From the NCBI GenBank assembly GCA_023375785.1, contig SZWC01001536.1, forward strand, positions 108,632 to 157,064: a DNA stretch of 48,433 bases. The letters are read 5' to 3'. Numbering within the stretch: position 1 is the stretch's first letter; each line of letters starts with the position of its first letter. Of this stretch, positions 21,312 to 31,318 are shown piece after piece. The notes below the pieces were generated by a model that did not search any database, was not told the origin of the DNA, and saw only the letters and a list, made by a program, of their open reading frames with translations. This stretch comes from Penium margaritaceum. Taxonomy: Eukaryota > Streptophyta > Zygnematophyceae > Desmidiales > Peniaceae. The position numbers were made by a program, and so were the translations under genes.

Positions 21312-23358
21312 ATACTTGTGCCCCACTTGCGCCGTACATGCGCCCCACTTGCGCCCTAGCTACGTCCAACTTGCGCCCCACTTGCGTCCCACTTGTGCCC
21401 TACTTGCGGCCTATGTGTACCCCACTTGTGTCCCACTTACATCCCACTTGCGTCCCACTTGCGCCCCACTTGCACCCCACTTGCACCCCACTTGCGCCCC
21501 ACTTCCGCCCTACGTGCGCCCCACTTGCGCCCTACTTGCACTCCACTTGCGCCGCACTTGCGCCCCATTTATACCCCACTTGTACCCCGCATGCGCCCCA
21601 CTTGCGCCCCACTTGCCCCCCACTTGCGCCGCACTTGCACCCCACTTGCGCCCCTCTTGCGCCCCACTTGCGCCCTACATGCGCCCCACTTGCGCCCTAC
21701 TTACGGCATACTTGCGTCCTACTTGCGCCCCACTTGCGCCCCCCTTGCGTCCTTCTTGCACCCCAATTCCGCCCACTTGGGCCCTACTCGCACCCTACTT
21801 GCGCCCAACTTGTGTCCTACTTGCGCCCTATTTGCGCCCCACTTGCGCCCCACCTGCGCCCCACTTGCACCCCACTTGCATCCCATTTGCGCCCCACTTG
21901 CGCTCCACTTGCATCCCACTTGAGCTCCACTTGCGCCCCACTTGCCCCCCACTTGCGCCGCACTTGCACCCCACTTGCGCCCCACTTGCGCCCCACTTGC
22001 GCCCCACTTGCACCCCACTTGCGCCCTACTTGTACCCCTCCTGCACAATAGTTGCCTCCCACTTGTGCCCTAGGTGCGTCCCACTTGTACCCCACTTCCG
22101 CCCCACTTGCGCCATACTTGCACCCCATATTGCACACTACTTGCGTCCTACGTACGCTGCACTTGCGCCCCACTCGCGCCCCACTTGCATCCCACTTGCA
22201 CCCCACTTGCGTCCTACTTGCGCCCCACTTGCGCCCTATGTGCACCCATTTTGTACCCTTCTTGTACCCTACTTACACCCCACGTGCACCCTACTTGCGC
22301 CCCACTTGTGCCCGACTTGCGCCCTACTTGTGCCCCACTTGCGCCCCACTTGCGCCCTACTTACGGCATACTTGCGTCCTACTTGCGCCCCACTTGCGTC
22401 TTTATTTCGCCCAGTTTGCGCCCCAGTTGTGTCCCAGTTGTACCCCAGTTGCGGCCCACTTGTGCCCCACTTGCGCCCCACTTGCGCCCCACATGCACCC
22501 CAGTTCTGCCCCTCGTGCACCCTACTTGTGCCCCACTTTTGCTCTACGTGCGTCACAATTGCGCCCCACTTGCGCCCTACTTGCGCCCCACTTGCGGCCT
22601 ACCTTTGCCCTACGTACGCCCCACTTGCGCCCCACTCGCGTCCTACTTACGCCCTACTTACGCCCCACTTGCGCCATACGTGTGTCCCACTTGCCCACCA
22701 CTTGAGCCCTAGTTGCATCCCACTTGCGCCCTACCTGTACCCCACTTGCGCTCTATTTATGGCCCACTTGCATCCCACTTGCATCCCACTTGCGCCATAC
22801 TTGCGCCCCTCTTGCGCCCCACTTGCGTCCTACTTGCGCCCCACTTGCGCCCCACTTGCGTCCCACCTGCGTCCCACTTTCGCCCTACTTGTGTCCCACT
22901 TGCGCCCCACTTTACGTCCCATTTGCGTCCCACGTGCACGCCATTTGCGCCCAACCTGTGCCCCACTTGCGCCCCACGTGCGCCCCACTTGCGCCCCACT
23001 TCCACCCCACTTGCGCCCCACCTGCTCCCCAGTTGCGCCCCACTTCCGCCCCACTTGCGTCCCACTTGGGCCCCATTTGCGCCTCACTTGCACCCCACTT
23101 GCGCCATACTTGCGCCCCTCTTGCGCCCCACTTGCGTCCTACTTGCGCCCCACCTGCGCCCCACTTGCGCCCCACTTACGCCCCACTTGCCTCCCACTTG
23201 CGCCTCACGTGCACCCCCTTTGCGCCCCACTTGCGCGCTACTTGCACCCCACTTGAGCCCCACTTGCGCCCCACTTGCACCCTACGTGTGCTCCACTTGC
23301 GCCCCACTTGTGCCCTACTTGCGGCCTACGTGTGGCCCACTTGTGTCCCGCTTGCGTC
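21312..23358 (+). repeat. 11-bp minisatellite array, type B, forward
   Basis: CTTGCGCCCCA units on the plus strand, about 186 copies, ending in the 8-bp CTTGCGTC that is duplicated across the MITE insertion. The 731-codon frame at 21061-23256 crosses the orientation flip and is a repeat product. Confidence 0.95.
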
Positions 23359-23787
23359 TAAGGGTGATACGCAAGTCTAGAAGACTCGGGAGACAAATTC
23401 GGGATTCGGTGTGCAGACTCGGACTTGACTCGGACTCGGACTCCAAGTCCATGTTTGAGTCTAGACTCAGACGCGCAAGTCCCGTGTTGAGTCCAAAAAG
23501 TCCTAATACTGCGCTGAAAACTCATACATTGCGTATAATCATAAAGCAATACAACCTATAGGAGAACATATATGAGAAAAATCAAGGAATAATCAGTATA
23601 TGTGGATGAAGTAATGAAGGACATGGTCCTGTCTTCATGCATTACAGTCCAGGACTGGCGAGTGCAAGTCCCCTAGGAATCGCGAGTCCTAGACTCGGAC
23701 TCGCAAGTCCGAGTCCAGGACCTCGACTCGACTCGCAATCCCAAGTCCAAGTCCAGACTCCGGATTTTGGACTCGGTATCACCCTTA
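23359..23787. mobile_element. hAT-type MITE, 429 bp, inserted in the type B array
   Basis: 12-bp terminal inverted repeats TAAGGGTGATAC (23359-23370) and GTATCACCCTTA (23776-23787) are flanked by the 8-bp direct repeat CTTGCGTC (23351-23358 and 23788-23795). An 8-bp target duplication with TA(A/G)GGGTG-like ends is typical of hAT elements. Both subterminal regions are crowded with GACTCG, GAGTCC and CAAGTCC words in both orientations, as hAT subterminal transposase sites usually are. No coding capacity. The duplicated octamer is itself a piece of the array unit, so array phase gives an extra check: the phase resets by exactly 8 bases. Confidence 0.88.
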
Positions 23788-24115
23788 CTTGCGTCCCACT
23801 TGCGCCCCACTTGCGCCCGACTTGCGTCCCACTTGTGCCCCACTTGCGCCCTACATGCGTCCCACTTGCGCCCTACTTGCGCCCTACTTGCGCCCCACTT
23901 GCGCCCTACTTGCGCCCCACTTGCGCCCCACATGCGCCCCATCTGTACCCCACTTGTACCCCACTTACACCCCACATGCGTCCCACTTGTGCCCCACTTG
24001 CGTCCTACTTGCGCCCAATTTGCGCCCCACTTGGACCCTACTTGCACCCTACTTGCGCCCCACTTGCGTTCTACTTGTGCCCCATTTAAGCCCCACTTGC
24101 GCCCTACTTGCATCT
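23788..24115 (+). repeat. 11-bp minisatellite array, type B, forward
   Basis: Continuation of the plus-oriented array for about 30 units between the two MITE-like insertions. Confidence 0.95.
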
Positions 24116-24454
24116 AAGTGTGTTCACCAAAAGCCAGGACTCGGAAGTCAGACTCACGAGTCCGAGTCGGGTTCCAGACTCGCGAGTCCAAGTCTGACCT
24201 CCAGACTCGACGTGGACTCGCAAGTCCATGGGGAGGGGGGAGGGAGGGGGGAAACAAAACGAAGGAGTGGTTCAACACCCATCGACGAGAACCAACCCGC
24301 AAAAAAATCCCCTCCCCCCAACCCTCGTTGACACTCGCCTCTCCCCTGTCCCTTGTTCCTGTCCAAATCCACCACCTTCCGCCAACATCGTCCACACCAT
24401 TCACCTTGCCACATCGGCCCACACCATCCGCGGACTGAATATCGCGGATGGCGT
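24116..24454. mobile_element. Truncated MITE relative at an array orientation flip
   Basis: It starts TAAGTGTGTTCACC after CTTGCATC, close to the TAAGGGTGATAC end of the 23.4-kb MITE, and carries the same GACTCGCGAGTCC and CAAGTCC subterminal words up to about 24225. The matching right end is absent. Instead there is a G-rich run, a C-rich stretch and a 9-bp inverted repeat CCATCCGCG/CGCGGATGG (24424-24432 and 24443-24451). The array is plus-oriented on the left and minus-oriented on the right. Confidence 0.6.
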
Positions 24455-24759
24455 GGGGCACAAGTGGGGCGCAAGTGGGGCACAAGTGGGGCGCACGTAG
24501 GCCGCAAGTGGGGCGCAAGTGGGGCGCAAGTAGGGCGCAAGTGGGGCACAAATGGGGCACAAATAGGACGCAAGTGGGCCGCAAGCAGGGCACAAGTGGG
24601 GCACAAATGGGGCGGACATAGGGCGCAAGTGGGGCGCACATAGGGCGCAAGTGGGGGGCAAGTGGGGCTCAAGTGGGACGCAAGTGGGGCGCAAGTGGGG
24701 CGCAAGTGGGACGCAAGTGGGGCGCAAGTGGGGCGCAAGTAGGGCGCAAGTGGGGCGCA

Positions 24760-25130
24760 AGTGGGGCGCAAATGGGGCGCAAGTGGGGGGCAAGTGAGGC
24801 GCAAGTGGGGCGCAAGTGGGGCGCAAATGGGGCGCAAGTGGGGGGCAAGTGAGGCGCAAGTGGGGCGCAAGTGGGGCGCAAATGGGGCGCAAGTGGGGGG
24901 CAAGTGAGGCGCAAGTGGGGCGCAAGTGGGGCGCAAATGGGGCGCAAGTGGGGGGCAAGTGAGGCGCAAGTGGGGCGCAAGTGGGGCGCAAATGGGGCGC
25001 AAGTGGGGGGCAAGTGAGGCGCAAGTGGGGCGCAAGTGGGGCGCAAATGGGGCGCAAGTGGGGGGCAAGTGAGGCGCAAGTGGGGCGCAAGTGGGGCGCA
25101 AATGGGGCGCAAGTGGGGGAAAAGTGAGGC
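24760..25130 (-). repeat. 55-bp higher-order repeat (5 monomers), about 7 copies
   Basis: The variant CAAGTGAGGC recurs at 24791, 24846, 24901, 24956, 25011, 25066 and 25121, each 55 bp apart. The copies are practically identical until the last. Confidence 0.95.
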
Positions 25131-25639
25131 GCAAGTCGGGCGCAAGTTCGGCCCTAGTGGGGTGCAAGTGGGGCGCAGGTGGGGCACAAGTGGGGTACAG
25201 GTGGGACGCAAATGGGGCGTAAGTGGGGGGCAAGTGGGACGCAAGTAGGGCGCAAGTGGGGCGCAAGTGGGATGCAAGTGGGGTGCAAGTAGGACGCAAG
25301 TGGGGCGCAAAAGGGGCGCAAGTAGGACGCAAGTGGGATTCAAGTGGGGTGCAAGTAGGGCACAAGTGGTTTTCAAGGAGGGCGCAAGTGGGACGCAAGT
25401 AGGGCGTAAGTGGTGCGCAAGTGTGGTGCACGTTGGGCCCAAGTTGGGTGCAAGTAGGGCGTAAGTAGGGCGCGAGTGGGGCGTAAGGAGGGCATACGTA
25501 GGGAGGAAGTGCGGTACAAGTGGGACGCAACTAGGTTGCAAGTGGGGAGAAAGTGGGACGCACGTAGGGCACAAGTGGGGCGCAAGTAGGGTGCAAGAGG
25601 GGCACAAGTGGGGTGCAAGTGGGGCGCAAGTGGGGCGCA

Positions 25640-26030
25640 AGTGGGATGCAAGTGGGGCGCAAGTGGGACGCAAGTAGGGCGCAAGTAGGGTGCAAGTGAG
25701 GCGTAAGCAGGCACACGGAGGGTGCAAGTGGGGCGCAAGTGGGGCGGAAGTAGGGCGCAAGTGGGACGCAAGTAGGGCGCAAGTAGGGTGCAAGTGAGGC
25801 GTAAGCAGGCACACGGAGGGTGCAAGTGGGGCGCAAGTGGGGCGGAAGTAGGGCGCAAGTGGGACGCAAGTAGGGCGCAAGTAGGGTGCAAGTGAGGCGT
25901 AAGCAGGCACACGGAGGGTGCAAGTGGGGCGCAAGTGGGGCGGAAGTAGGGCGCAAGTGGGACGCAAGTAGGGCGCAAGTAGGGTGCAAGTGAGGCGTAA
26001 GCAGGCACACGTAGGGTGCAAGTGGGGCGC
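25640..26030 (-). repeat. 98-bp higher-order repeat, about 4 copies
   Basis: The landmark GCACACGGAG (or GCACACGTAG in the last copy) falls at 25711, 25809, 25907 and 26005. The 98-bp period is one short of 9 x 11 because a unit carries an indel (AAGCAGGCACACGGAGG). Confidence 0.93.
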
Positions 26031-29000
26031 AAGTGGGGCGCAAGTGGGACGCAAGTGGGGCGCAAGTGGGACGCAAGTAGGGCGCAAGTAGGGTTCATGT
26101 GGGGCACAAGTGGGCCACATGTGCGGGGCAAGCAGGGCGCAAGTAGGACGCAAGTGGGGCGCAAGTAGAGGGCAAGTAGGGCGCAAATGGGGCGCAAGTG
26201 TGGAACAAGTAGGGTGCAAGTGGGGCGCAAGTGGGGTATGAGTAGGGCGCACGTGGGGTGCATGTAGGGCGCAAGTGGGGCACAAGTTGGGCGCACATAG
26301 GGCGCAAGTCGGACGCAAGTAGGGCGCAAGAACGGTGCAAGTTGGGCACAAATGGGGCGCGACTAGGGTGCAAGTGGGGCGTACGTAGGGCGCAAGTAGG
26401 GCGCAATCGGGGCGCAAATATGGTGCAAGTGGGGCACAAGTGGATTGCAAGTGTTGTGTTAGTGGGGCGCAAGTGGGGCGAAAGTAGGGCGCAGGTGGGA
26501 TGCAAGAGGGACGCATGTGGGACGCAAGTGGGACACAAGTGGGGAGCAAATTGGGTGCAAGTGGGGTACAAGTGGGACGCAAGTAGGTAGCAAGTGAGGT
26601 GCAAGTGGGCGCACGTAGGGCGTAAGTGGGGCGCAAGTGGGGCGCAAGTGGGACGCAAGTGGGGCGCAAGTGGGTCGCAAATGGGCCGCAAATGGGGCGC
26701 ACGTGGGGTGCAGGTGGGGCGCAAGTGGGGTGCAAGTGGTGCGCAAATGGGACGCAAGTGGGGCGCAAGTGGGGCGCAAATGGGGCGCAAGTGGGGCGCA
26801 AGTGGGGCGGAAGTGGGGCGGAAGTGGGGTGCAAGTGGGGCGCAAGTGGGATGCAAGTGGGGTGCATGTGGCCCTCAAATTGGGCGTAAGTGGGGGGCAA
26901 GTGGGATGCAAGTAGAGCGCAAGTGGGGCGCAAGTAGGACTCAAGTGGGACGCCAGTGGGGTGCAAGTAGGGTCCAAGTCAGATGCAAGTAAGGCGCAAG
27001 TGGGGCGTAAGTGGGATGCAGGTGGGGCGCAGGTGGGGCGCAAGTAGGAGGCAAATGGGGTGGAGGTGGGGCGCAAGTATGGCACAAGTGGGGCGCAAGT
27101 GGGCTGCAAGTAGGGCGCAAGTGGGGCGCAAGTAGGGTGCAAGTGGGACGCAAGTAGGGATCAAGTGGTGCGCAGGTGGGCCGCAAGTATGGCGCAAATG
27201 GAGTGCAAGTTGGGTGCAAGTGGGGCGCGAGTTTGGCGCAAGTGGGGCGCGAGTGGGGCGCAACTGGGGCATACGTATGGCGCAAGTAGGGCGCAAGTGC
27301 GGCGCAAATAGGGTTCAAGTGGGGCGCACGTGGGGCGCAAGTGGGACGCAAGTAGGGCACAAGTGGGGCGCAAGTAGGGTGCAAGAGGGGCATAAGTGGG
27401 GGGCAAGTGGGGTGCAAGTGGGGCGTAAGTGGGACACAAGTGGGGCGCAAGTGGGGTGCAAGTGGGACGCAAAGTGGGGTGCAGTGGGGGGCAAGTGGGG
27501 CGCAAGTGGGGCGCAAGTGGGGTGCAAGTGGGACGCAAGTGGGGTGCAAGTGGGGGGCAAGTGAGGCGCAAGTCTGGTGTAAGTGAAGCGCAAGTAGGGT
27601 GCAACTAGGACGCATGTGGGGCGGAAACAGGGGGCAAGTAGGGTGTAAGTGAGGCGCAACTAGGGCGCAGGTGGGGCACAAGTAGGGTGCAAGTGGGGCG
27701 CAAGTAGGGCGCAAGTGGGGCCTCGTGGGGCGCAAGAAGGGCGCAAGTGGGGTACAAGTAGGGCGCACGTAAGGCGCAAGTGGGGCGCAAGATGGCCCAA
27801 GTGGGGTGCAAGTGGGGCGTAAGTGGGGCGCGAGAAGGGTGGAAATGGGGCGTACGTAGGGTGCAAGTAGAGTGCAAGTGGGGCGCAAGTATGGTGTAAG
27901 TGGGGTGCAAATGGGACACAAGTTGGACGCACGTAGGGCACAAGTAGGGGGTAAGTAGGGTTCAAGAGGGGCACAAGTGGGGTGCAACTGGGGCCCAAGT
28001 GGGACGCAAATAGGGTGCAAGTGGGGTGCAAGTGAGGTGCAAGTGGGGTATAAACGGGACGCAAGTGGGGTGCAAGTAGGGCGCAAGTGGGGCGCAAGTG
28101 GGATGTATGTAGGGCGCAAGTGGCGTACAAGTGGGGCGGAAGTACGATGCAAGTGGGGCGTAAGTGGGGCGCAAGTAGGGCGCAAGTGGGGCGCAAGTGG
28201 GACGTAAGTGGGGTGCAAGTGGGACGAACGTGGGGTGCAAGTGGGGCGTAAGTGGGGCGCAGGTGGGGTGCAAGTGGGACACAAATGAGGCGCAAGTGGG
28301 GCGCAAGTGGGGCGCAAGTGGGGCTCAAGTAGGGCGCAAATGGGGCGCAAGTGGGGCGCAAGTATGATGCAAGTGAGGCGCAACTAGGGCGCAAGTGGGG
28401 CACAAATGGGGCGCAAGTTGGGCACAAGTGGGGCGCAAGTAGGACGCAAGTGGAGCACAAGTGGGGTGCACGTAGGGCACAAGTGGGACACAAGTAGCGT
28501 GCAAGTTGGGTGCACGTGGGGCGCAAGTGGGACGCAAGTGGGGTGTAAGTAGAATTTAAGTAGGGTGCAAGTGGGGCACAAGTGTGGCGCAAGTGGGGTG
28601 CAAATGGGGCACAAGTGGGGCACAAGTGGGATGCAAGTGGGGCGCAAGTAGGGCGCAAGAGGGGCACAAGTAGGGTACAAATGGAGCATAAGGGGGGTGC
28701 ACGTAGGGCGCAAGTGGGGTGCAAGTAGGGCGCAAGTGGGGCGCAAGTGGGGTCCAAGTTGGGCGTAAGTGGGGCGCAACTGGGATGCAAGTGGGGCGAA
28801 AGTGGAGCGCAAGTGGGGCGCAGGTGCGGCGGGGTGCAAGAAGGACGCAAGTGGGGCGCAAGTAGGGTACAAGTAGGGCCCAAGTGGGGTGCAAGTGGGG
28901 CGCAATAAGGACGCAAGAAGGAGGCAAGTGGGCGCAGGTGGGGCGCATGTGCGGTACAAGTGGGGTACAAATGCGGCGCAAGTGGGGCGCAAATGTGGCA

Positions 29001-29208
29001 CAAGTAGGGCGCAAGTGCGGCGCACGTACGACGCAAGTTGGGTGCAAGTAGGGTGCAAGAGGGGCGCAAGTGGGGTGCAAGTGGGGCTTAAGTGCAGCGT
29101 AAGCAGGGCACAAGTGAGGCACAAGTAGGCCGCAAGTAGGGCGCAAGTGGGACGCAAGTGGGGCGCAAGTGGGATGCAAGTGGGGCGTAAGTGGGGCACA
29201 AGTAGGAC

Positions 29209-30817
29209 ATGCGTCCCACTTGCATCCTACGTACGTCCCACTTGTGTCCGATTTGCGACCTACTTGCGTCCTACGTGCGTCCCACTTGCACCCCACTTGC
29301 GCCCTACTTGTGTCCCATTTGCGCCCCACTTCCACCCCACTTGCATCCCAATTGCGCCCAACTTGTACGCCACTTGCACCCAACTTGCACCCCACTTGCG
29401 CTTTACATGCGCCCCACTTGCGCCCCACCTCTGTCCCACTTGTATCCCACTTGCACCCCACTCGGGCTCCCACTTGCACCCCACTTACGCCCCACTTGCA
29501 CCCTACTTGCGCCCTATGTACGCCACTTGCGCCCTATTTGCGCCCCACTTGTACCCCAATTTTGCCTTACTTGCGCCCTACTTGCACCCCACTTATGCCC
29601 TACTTGCGCCCCACGTGCGCCTTACTTTCACCCCACTTGCGCCCTACGTGCACCCCACTTGCGGCCTACTTGCGGCCCACTTGCGTCCCACTTGTGCCTC
29701 ACTTGCACCCTACTTGCGTCCTACTTGCGCCCAACTTGCGTCCCACTTGCACCCCACTTGCACCCCACTTGCCCCCTACTTGCGCCCCACTTGTGCCCTA
29801 CGTGCGCCCCACTTGCGCCCCACTTGCGCCCTACTTGCGCCCCACTTGCGCCCCACTTGCGTCCTACTTGCGCCCTACTTGCGTCCCACTTGCGCCCCAC
29901 TTGCACCCCACTTGCCCCCTACTTGCGCCCCACTTGTGCCCTACGTGCGCCCCACTTGCGCCCCACTTGCGCCCTACTTGCGTCCCACTTGTGCCCCACT
30001 TTGCCCCACTTGCGCCCTACATGCACCCACTTGCGCCCCACTTGCGCCCTACTTGCACCCCACTTGCATCCTACTTGCGCCCCACTTGCGCCCTACTTGC
30101 GCCCCACTTGCGCCCCACTTGCGTCCTACTTGCGCCCTACTTGCGTCCCACTTGCGCCCCACTTGCACCCCACTTGCCCCCTACTTGCGCCCCACTTGTG
30201 CCCTACGTGCGCCCCACTTGCGCCCCACTTGCGCCCTACTTGCGTCCCACTTGTGCCCCACTTTGCCCCACTTGCGCCCTACATGCACCCACTTGCGCCC
30301 CACTTGCGCCCTACTTGCACCCCACTTGCATCCTACTTGCGCCCCACTTGCGCCCTACTTGCGCCCCACTTGCGCCCCACTTGCGTCCTACTTGCGCCCT
30401 ACTTGCGTCCCACTTGCGCCCCACTTGCACCCCACTTGCCCCCTACTTGCGCCCCACTTGTGCCCTACGTGCGCCCCACTTGCGCCCCACTTGCGCCCTA
30501 CTTGCGTCCCACTTGTGCCCCACTTTGCCCCACTTGCGCCCTACATGCACCCACTTGCGCCCCACTTGCGCCCTACTTGCACCCCACTTGCATCCTACTT
30601 GCGCCCCACTTGCATCCTACTTGCGCCCCACTCGCACCCCACTTGCGCCCTACTTGTGTCCAACTTTTGACCCACTTGCGCCCTAAGTACGTCCCACGTG
30701 CGCCGCACTCGTGCCCCACTTGCGCCCCACTTGCGCCCCACTTACGCCCTAATTGCGCCCTACGTGCGCCCCACTTGTGCCCCACTTACGCCCTACTTGC
30801 GCCCTACGTGCGCCCTA
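29209..30817 (+). repeat. 11-bp minisatellite array, type B, forward
   Basis: Plus-oriented units from a clean flip at about 29208-29212 (AGTAGGACATGCGTCCCACT) to the solo LTR. The left target duplication CCCTA of that LTR is 30813-30817. Confidence 0.95.
29820..30605 (+). repeat. 262-bp higher-order repeat, about 3 copies
   Basis: GCCCCCTACT recurs at 29914, 30176 and 30438, 262 bp apart (two short of 24 x 11). Each copy includes the shortened units ACTTTGCCCC and ATGCACCCACTT. The copies look identical by eye. Confidence 0.93.
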
Positions 30818-30886
30818 TGTTGGAGTAATGCTCCTCACCATGGCAGGAGTGACTCCAAAAAGGAACACCAGAAAGACAAGCATTAG

Positions 30887-30941
30887 TGGCTTAGTGGTTA
30901 ATGGTATTCACCTATAGAGGCAGGGGCCTGGGTTCAAGTCC
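30887..30941 (+). promoter_or_regulatory. tRNA-like Pol III A and B boxes
   Basis: TGGCTTAGTGG (30887-30897) matches the tRNA A-box consensus, and GGTTCAAGTCC (30931-30941) matches the B box. TGGG/CCCA around TTCAAGT would form a T-arm. The flanks do not pair into an acceptor stem, so this is a tRNA-derived sequence (SINE head or Pol III promoter), not a working tRNA gene. Confidence 0.7.
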
Positions 30942-31027
30942 CACAAGATGAATTTCTGTCCTGCCTCAAGGGAGGTGGAAAATAGATGCTAGTAAGCTAG
31001 CTCAACCTTTAGAGTTCCTCTTTAAGT

Positions 31028-31183
31028 TTCTAGAAGGCCACGTGAGGGTCCAGGAAGGTGGCACACCTTCTAGAAGGGGTGACTTGTCCTACAAGGCATC
31101 TAGAGGTGTCTTGGTCTTCTGGACACCTTCCCTCCTACTAGAAGCAAGCTGAGGAATCTAGGAAGGGGCAGAAGCTTCTAGAG
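31028..31183 (+). promoter_or_regulatory. Cluster of heat-shock-element-like motifs with a G-box
   Basis: TTCTAGAA (form TTCnnGAA) occurs at 31028-31035 and 31068-31075. GAAGCTTCTAGAG at 31171-31183 gives three alternating GAA/TTC units with one mismatch. CACGTG lies at 31039-31044. All are upstream of the TATAAAA at 31312. Function is inferred from motif only. Confidence 0.45.
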
Positions 31184-31311
31184 GAGGGAAGGGATGCCTT
31201 CTCAGGTGGGAAAAGGACATCCTACCAAGGGCCACTCTAGAAGCCATAGAATCTGCTGGAAATCTTCAAATCTGGCATGCTTTGGTGTTCTGGAAAGCTT
31301 AGATCACTGGC

Positions 31312-31318
31312 TATAAAA
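31312..31318 (+). promoter_or_regulatory. TATA box of the probable solo LTR
   Basis: TATAAAA in GGCTATAAAATGCC, a good plant TATA context, about 200 bp before the LTR end. Confidence 0.6.

Larger units (their letters stand above)
24455..29208 (-). repeat. 11-bp minisatellite array, type B, reversed orientation
   Basis: About 430 units with GGGGCGCAAGT on the plus strand. Minus-strand frames of up to 765 codons (24669-26966) are cycles of the 11-residue peptide. It contains 55-bp and 98-bp higher-order repeats. Confidence 0.95.

Noticed and set aside
30881..30950. Functional tRNA gene
   Set aside because: A and B boxes and a T-arm are present, but no acceptor stem pairing or clean anticodon arm can be drawn. 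It fits a tRNA-derived promoter better.
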